10,852 nt of DNA, taken from an uncultured Clostridia bacterium. Its GTDB lineage: Bacteria; Bacillota; Clostridia; Lachnospirales; Bianqueaceae. The DNA is taken from NCBI GenBank assembly GCA_947570515.1, contig CANOUM010000044.1, forward strand, positions 1-10,852, in the 5' to 3' direction. Every line of letters starts with the position of its first letter. Positions within the stretch are counted from its first letter, which is position 1. Position numbers and translations under genes: made by a program. The notes below the pieces were generated by a model. The model worked only from the letters and a program-made list of their open reading frames with translations, did not search any database and was not told the origin of the DNA. Of this stretch, positions 6,823 to 10,852 are shown piece after piece.

Positions 6823-6828
6823 CCTCCT
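6823..6828 (-). promoter_or_regulatory. Ribosome binding site fixing the TTG start of ftsH
   Basis: A full AGGAGG lies 7 nt upstream of the TTG at 6813-6815, between the hpt stop and the ftsH start. No ATG or GTG exists between the preceding in-frame stop and this codon, so the TTG start is well supported. A strong Shine-Dalgarno with a weak start codon suggests that FtsH synthesis is set to a moderate level. Confidence 0.85.
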
Positions 6829-6833
6829 GCTTT

Positions 6834-7358
6834 TTATACTTCTACATACCCGATGTAAGGCAGATTGCGATAATGCTGCTCATAATCAAGGCCATACCCT
6901 ACTACAAATTCATCCTCGATTTCAAAGCCCGTATACTCTACCTCTACCGGCACAACACGCCGCGCTGGTTTATCAAGCATAGTACAAATTTTAACAGATG
7001 CTGCCTTGCGGTCCTTTAAAAGCTCGCGCAAAAACCAAAGCGTTCTGCCCGTATCGACTATATCTTCCACCACCAGCACATGCTTTCCTGCAATATCTTC
7101 ATCCATATCTTTCTTGATGCTCACCGTCCCGCTGCTGATTAAATCATTGCCATAGCTTGACAGTATCATAAAGTCCATGGTGACCGGTACGGTTATGTAT
7201 TTAGCCAGCTGCGTCATAAACATTGCGCCGCCTTTCAAGATGCAAACCAGCACAATCTCCTTGCCTGCATACTCCTCAGAAATAGTCTTTCCCAGCTCTT
7301 GAATTCTCTTTTCTAGCGTATCCTGATCAATCATCACATGAATCCGATCCTGAAACAT
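6834..7358 (-). CDS. hpt: Hypoxanthine-guanine phosphoribosyltransferase
   Basis: Purine salvage enzyme, 174 residues, that transfers the phosphoribosyl group of PRPP to hypoxanthine or guanine to give IMP or GMP. The PRPP-binding signature VLVVEDIVDTGRTL is at 94-107, the LKGG loop at 41-44, the flexible SSYGN loop at 67-71 and the purine-contacting K130 in LDKPARR. The C-terminal FVVGYGLDYEQHYRNLPYIG (151-170) is typical of bacterial HPRT. The ATG at 7358 has AGGAGG 7 nt upstream; the later ATG at residue 9 lacks a comparable site. The gene therefore overlaps the end of tilS by 32 nt. In Bacillus and Listeria, TilS and HprT are physically or genetically joined and linked to ftsH expression (established elsewhere, not shown here); the same three-gene order occurs here. 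Confidence 0.97.
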   Translation of the reverse strand: MFQDRIHVMIDQDTLEKRIQELGKTISEEYAGKEIVLVCILKGGAMFMTQLAKYITVPVTMDFMILSSYGNDLISSGTVSIKKDMDEDIAGKHVLVVEDIVDTGRTLWFLRELLKDRKAASVKICTMLDKPARRVVPVEVEYTGFEIEDEFVVGYGLDYEQHYRNLPYIGYVEV

Positions 7359-8676
7359 CTGAAAGCCTCCTCACATGCAGCACCTGCTGCGTATTTTCCG
7401 TAACCTTTGCTCCTTCGCTGATTCGATGACCCCATACCCATAGAATATGCGCACCAACCGCTAAAAGCGGCAGTGCGTCACGCTCCTGCCTTGGAATTTT
7501 TTCATCGATTAAATACTCTTTTAATTTCTTCCGCCCTCCGCCTATCATCAGATAATCTCCTGATCTGCGGTAGCGCCAGATCGGAAGCTCTTTAAAAGCA
7601 TCTGCGTTAAGCCATTTTTCTTCCGGCAAATCCGGAATCTCTATCCCGTCGTTTTGTCCTTTTCTCCAGCTTTTTCTCGCTTCTGCAATAGGCATCCGCC
7701 TCATTGCAAATACCGGCATAGACATCTCAGACTGCTCACAGGGTATATTTTTATAAATATGAAGTATATCATAGCTTTTGTCTACCGTCAAGCCTTTTGG
7801 AAGCGATATCCTCTTGCCGCTTCCTCCATGAAGGAGACGGATCAGCTGCTGCATATGCGTATGCGAAACATTTTGCTGAAGTCCGTTTTGAGCAAGCCAT
7901 TCTTTCAAAATTCTTTTCTGCAGGTTTTCAGGATAAGACAAAAGCCACGAAACCGAAAGATCGCCTTTTGGCACAGCCGGCAGCTGCGCCTCTATATAGG
8001 CCTCCTCCTCCTGCAGCACCTGCGCCGTTTGGGACAGTATTTTAACAATCTCCGGATTATATTCTTGCTGCAGCAGCGGCAGGAGCTCATGCCGGATCTT
8101 ATTCCGCCGAAAGGCGGTATCCTGATTAGACGCATCCTCTATATGCGCTAATGCATGGTCTGCCATATACCGCTCGATCTGCTCGCCTGACACATGTAAA
8201 AGCGGACGGATATAAGGCACACGCACAGGGCGCATGCCGCAAAGTCCTGTAAGCGCGCTGCCTCTGAGCAGGTGCATCAGCAGCGTCTCCGCCTGGTCCT
8301 GCTGATGGTGCGCCAGAGCAATCCGATCAGCCTCTGCTTTTTCAAATGCCTCATAGCGCAGGCTCCTCGCTGCTTCTTCAACTGACTCTCCTGTGCTTTT
8401 AATCCGCGCCGGTACATCCACCTGATAGACCGTCAGCGGAATGTTCCACTGCTGACAGAGCCTGCGGCAAAACGCCTCCTCCTGCACTGCCTCTTTTCTA
8501 AGACCATGATTCACATGCAGAGCCGAAAGCTCATATCCAAAATGAGGCTGCAGACTTTTTAAAATATGCAGTAAACATACAGAATCTCTTCCTCCGGAAA
8601 GCGCCACCGCCATCTTTTGTCCGCTTTCTATCATGTGATACTGCAGCAGCATCGCTTTAACGGTCTCTCTCAGCAC
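7327..8676 (-). CDS. tilS: tRNA(Ile)-lysidine synthetase
   Basis: TilS joins lysine to C34 of the CAU-anticodon tRNA-Ile so that it reads AUA instead of AUG; 449 residues. The N-terminal N-type ATP pyrophosphatase domain has the PP-loop SGGRDS (27-32), VNHGLR (55-60), AHHQQDQAET (122-131) and RRNKIRHELLP (190-200). The middle and C-terminal tRNA-binding regions end in the TilS C domain, with RRSGD (370-374) and KKLKEYLIDEKIPRQERDAL (383-402). In the H-H-x-D-D-Q motif the first aspartate is Q126; D127 is kept. The start is GTG at 8676, supported by AAGGAGG 7 nt upstream and an in-frame stop (TGA) eight codons before. It begins 73 nt after the spoIIE stop, and its 3' end overlaps hpt. Confidence 0.96.
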   Translation of the reverse strand: MLRETVKAMLLQYHMIESGQKMAVALSGGRDSVCLLHILKSLQPHFGYELSALHVNHGLRKEAVQEEAFCRRLCQQWNIPLTVYQVDVPARIKSTGESVEEAARSLRYEAFEKAEADRIALAHHQQDQAETLLMHLLRGSALTGLCGMRPVRVPYIRPLLHVSGEQIERYMADHALAHIEDASNQDTAFRRNKIRHELLPLLQQEYNPEIVKILSQTAQVLQEEEAYIEAQLPAVPKGDLSVSWLLSYPENLQKRILKEWLAQNGLQQNVSHTHMQQLIRLLHGGSGKRISLPKGLTVDKSYDILHIYKNIPCEQSEMSMPVFAMRRMPIAEARKSWRKGQNDGIEIPDLPEEKWLNADAFKELPIWRYRRSGDYLMIGGGRKKLKEYLIDEKIPRQERDALPLLAVGAHILWVWGHRISEGAKVTENTQQVLHVRRLSDVSGSDSCDD

Positions 8677-8683
8677 TCTGCCC

Positions 8684-8690
8684 CCTCCTT
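8684..8690 (-). promoter_or_regulatory. Ribosome binding site fixing the GTG start of tilS
   Basis: AAGGAGG lies 7 nt upstream of the GTG at 8674-8676. The codons between the preceding in-frame TGA (8698-8700) and this GTG contain no ATG, GTG or TTG, so the GTG is the first possible standard start and the best supported one. Confidence 0.85.
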
Positions 8691-8714
8691 TTGCCAGTCA
8701 TAGCCATTTTGTCT

Positions 8715-8743
8715 ATTTTATCATAGAGGCTTTTGCTTTGAAA
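8715..8743 (-). promoter_or_regulatory. Possible weak promoter for tilS
   Basis: In the 73-nt gap between spoIIE and tilS the minus strand reads TATGATAAAAT, which offers two overlapping -10-like hexamers (TATGAT at 8720-8725 and TAAAAT at 8715-8720). For the second, a poor -35 match (TTTCAA, 8738-8743) lies 17 nt upstream. A small inverted repeat TCTAT/ATAGA overlaps it. Because spoIIE is a sporulation gene while tilS is needed during growth, a promoter in this gap is expected, but the sequence match is weak. Confidence 0.3.
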
Positions 8744-8749
8744 GTATTT

Positions 8750-10852
8750 TTATAAATTTAACTTTTCTACCCGAACCGCCAGCACCGTCTGATCATCTCG
8801 CACCTGCGGCATATAAGGGGCCAGCTGCATCCGCAGATCCTCTGCAAGCCGCTGCGGATCCTGTTCCTCTGTCTTCATCAAATACCGCCTGATCCATTTT
8901 TCTCCTTGTTTAGGTTCCGGCAGCTGATCCAGTACGCCATCTGATATCATCACAATCAGATCGCCATCCTGCATTTGATGCGCAAACGTCTCCGGCTCCG
9001 GCTGCTCCAAAATACCAACCGGAAGCGACTGACTTCGATACACATGCACAGCCGCCCTGCTGCGCAGGAAGGTGATGCAGCTGCCTGCCTTGACCAGCTT
9101 GAGCTGCCCGCTGTGCAAATTCATGAGCGCTAAATCAATTGTGGTAAAAACCTCTTCCTTACTGGAAAGAACAAGCGTGGTATTAAGCAGCTCAACGGCT
9201 CTTTCTTCCTCTACTCCTGTAAGCAGCAGCTGTTCCAATAAAGCAAGCGCTTTATGACTTTCTTCTTGCGCCCTTTTACCGCTGCCCATCCCGTCTCCCA
9301 GCGCAACCACAAAACGATATTCATCCAGTCGCTGCGCCGTATAGCTATCCCCGCTGGCGCTCGCTTCTCTTTCCCATGTGCTAACGCCCATTTTCAGCCG
9401 GTACAGATTGGGATCATGAAAGCGGTATCGGTAATAGTTTCCTGTTAAACGACGCTTTTCCTGAAGTACAATCGGACATCCAAACATGTCCCTCAGTACC
9501 TGCTGGCAGCAGTCTATCTCATGTTCATTCAATGCCCGTACCGTTTCCATATAAACTTGTATGCGATTTTCTTTTTCGCTGGTTAAAGCCCATATATCCC
9601 CCACCGGAATGCCTTGACGCTTGACATAGCGAAAAATCCTTTGCTTAACTGCCTCTTCTGCTTCCAGCTCTCCCGCAAAATGTTCTCGCATTGTACCTAA
9701 ATAGGCAGCCATCGCTTCATACTGCCCCTGAAGCAGCTGCGCGCTCTGTGCCATCTTATTTTCCCAGCTTTGATTAAGCCGGTATAATTCATAGTGACGG
9801 TTCACTGTGCGTACAAAATCTCCTGCTCTGCAGCAGCTCTCCAAAAACTCTTTCGAAAGATCCCTTCTTTCTACCCGTCCTTTTTGCCGGGAAGCCTCCA
9901 TCACGCGTACCACTGCCTCATGCGTTCTGGCATACTGTTTGCCCCAGCAAATTTTTTGATTTTCACATTCCTGACACAAAGCACCTGCCAGATCTTCTTT
10001 CAGATACACCAGATCCTGACTCGTGATCCGAAGCTGCCGCCGCGGAACACAGATGAGATCCGCCATTTTTTGAAACGCCTGCGCCCCCTGCCCCAATGCA
10101 TTTTCAAAATAGCGCTGCCACTGCTTTTCTAATCCTTTTTCTGGTTTTCTCTTTTTTTGCGCTTTTTCTATCGCTTTGGCCGGTGTAAGTCCAAACAGCA
10201 GCAGCGCTGTTCCTACTGTCAAAATACCCGGAACCACATTGATGCCTCCCATAAACAGAAGTACCCACAGACTCCCGCCGGAAAAACAGGCGGCAGCAGT
10301 CGCTCTCTTGCCCATGTCCCGAAAAATACCGGCAATCACAATCAGAAGCATGGATAGAATCACCAGCCCTTCCCCTGCCGTCAACGTAAGCCGCATAAAA
10401 AAGCCGGCAGGAAGCGTCAGCAGCATTCCTCTTGCAAGTCCCAGCTCATAGCTGCTGATCAGTGCAATCCAAAGCAGTGCGATCTCTGCAGGAATTAATC
10501 CGCTCACCTGCACCCAATGAAATGCCGCCAGCATCGTCCCCACCGCTAAAGAAAGGCCGGCCAGCATCGATTCATCATATACTCCCTTTGTCTTCAGCGT
10601 GTTATGATATAAACAGGCAGCTCCCATCAAAAAAGCTGCCTCTAAAAATATACTGATCAGCTGATAGCCTGCTATCCTGCCTAAAAGACTCAATATGACA
10701 ACCGCTGCAACAAGCCCTATCTCGTACACAAAACAGCGCTTCCAAAAGGGCAAAAGCGGCTTTTTCCAGTCCAAATAAAGCTCTTCCATTGTAAACAGAA
10801 GTAAAAGCAAGCCATATTTCCAGCGAAGCGTCTCTGTCTCCAGTAATATCAC
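8750..10852 (-). CDS. spoIIE: Stage II sporulation protein E (5' end cut by window)
   Basis: Membrane-bound PP2C-type serine phosphatase that dephosphorylates SpoIIAA to release sigma-F in the forespore and takes part in polar septation with FtsZ. Seven hundred residues are visible, against roughly 800 in the family. The frame is open at the window edge and the GTG there is probably not the true start. About seven or eight membrane helices lie within residues 42-222. A basic linker (225-247) leads to the central domain, which carries C293, C296 and C302 in CQECENQKICW. The phosphatase domain (about 485-700) shows ASGD (499-502), LGDGMGSG (518-525; D520 expected to bind metal), SLPVGI (609-614), ISDG (636-639) and RDDQT (685-689). 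It implies an endospore former. It is followed by tilS, as in many Firmicutes. Confidence 0.97.
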   Translation of the reverse strand: MILLETETLRWKYGLLLLLFTMEELYLDWKKPLLPFWKRCFVYEIGLVAAVVILSLLGRIAGYQLISIFLEAAFLMGAACLYHNTLKTKGVYDESMLAGLSLAVGTMLAAFHWVQVSGLIPAEIALLWIALISSYELGLARGMLLTLPAGFFMRLTLTAGEGLVILSMLLIVIAGIFRDMGKRATAAACFSGGSLWVLLFMGGINVVPGILTVGTALLLFGLTPAKAIEKAQKKRKPEKGLEKQWQRYFENALGQGAQAFQKMADLICVPRRQLRITSQDLVYLKEDLAGALCQECENQKICWGKQYARTHEAVVRVMEASRQKGRVERRDLSKEFLESCCRAGDFVRTVNRHYELYRLNQSWENKMAQSAQLLQGQYEAMAAYLGTMREHFAGELEAEEAVKQRIFRYVKRQGIPVGDIWALTSEKENRIQVYMETVRALNEHEIDCCQQVLRDMFGCPIVLQEKRRLTGNYYRYRFHDPNLYRLKMGVSTWEREASASGDSYTAQRLDEYRFVVALGDGMGSGKRAQEESHKALALLEQLLLTGVEEERAVELLNTTLVLSSKEEVFTTIDLALMNLHSGQLKLVKAGSCITFLRSRAAVHVYRSQSLPVGILEQPEPETFAHQMQDGDLIVMISDGVLDQLPEPKQGEKWIRRYLMKTEEQDPQRLAEDLRMQLAPYMPQVRDDQTVLAVRVEKLNL

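Noticed and set aside
10850..10852. GTG at the window edge as the true spoIIE start
   Set aside because: The visible protein is shorter than the family norm and appears to lack part of the membrane region, so the real start most likely lies outside the window.

Overview
This window is an ordinary, densely packed chromosomal block from a low-to-mid-GC, endospore-forming member of the Firmicutes. Class Clostridia is most likely, probably a relative of Lachnospiraceae. The evidence is the gene order spoIIE-tilS-hpt-ftsH-coaX-dusB-greA-lysS (a variant of the spoIIE to lysS block of Bacillus and Clostridia), purine-rich AGGAGG ribosome sites before most genes, a sporulation phosphatase, a LysRS with an extra C-terminal tRNA-binding domain, and a small coaX-linked protein that I know only from Lachnospiraceae-type genomes. 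The lineage is inferred from gene content and not from any search.

Every gene reads on the minus strand, so transcription runs from high to low coordinates. In that order: spoIIE (truncated by the window edge, 10852-8750), tilS (GTG start), hpt (overlapping tilS by 32 nt), ftsH (TTG start), a hairpin, a small acidic protein of unknown function, coaX (whose ATG directly follows the previous stop), dusB (4-nt ATGA overlap with coaX), a fully consensus sigma-A-type promoter, greA and lysS. The last 313 bases hold no convincing gene. They contain a small hairpin just after lysS, a short triplicated octamer, a structured element of about 125 bp bounded by direct repeats, and a strong intrinsic terminator at 12-50 that probably ends the whole run.

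The genes serve core functions: asymmetric division and sigma-F activation (SpoIIE), decoding of AUA codons by tRNA-Ile lysidine (TilS), purine salvage (Hpt), membrane protein quality control (FtsH), the first step of CoA synthesis (CoaX), tRNA dihydrouridine formation (DusB), rescue of backtracked RNA polymerase (GreA) and lysyl-tRNA charging (LysS). Translation-related genes recur (tilS, dusB, lysS). The internal promoter before greA means greA-lysS can be expressed independently of the upstream genes.

I found no mobile element, CRISPR array, tRNA, rRNA or defence or biosynthetic system, and nothing that looks like a new multi-gene system. The items most worth a second look are the LysRS fusion, the structured repeat-like element downstream of lysS, the greA promoter that uses the dusB stop codon as part of its -35 box, the hairpin directly before the small unknown gene, and that unknown gene itself.
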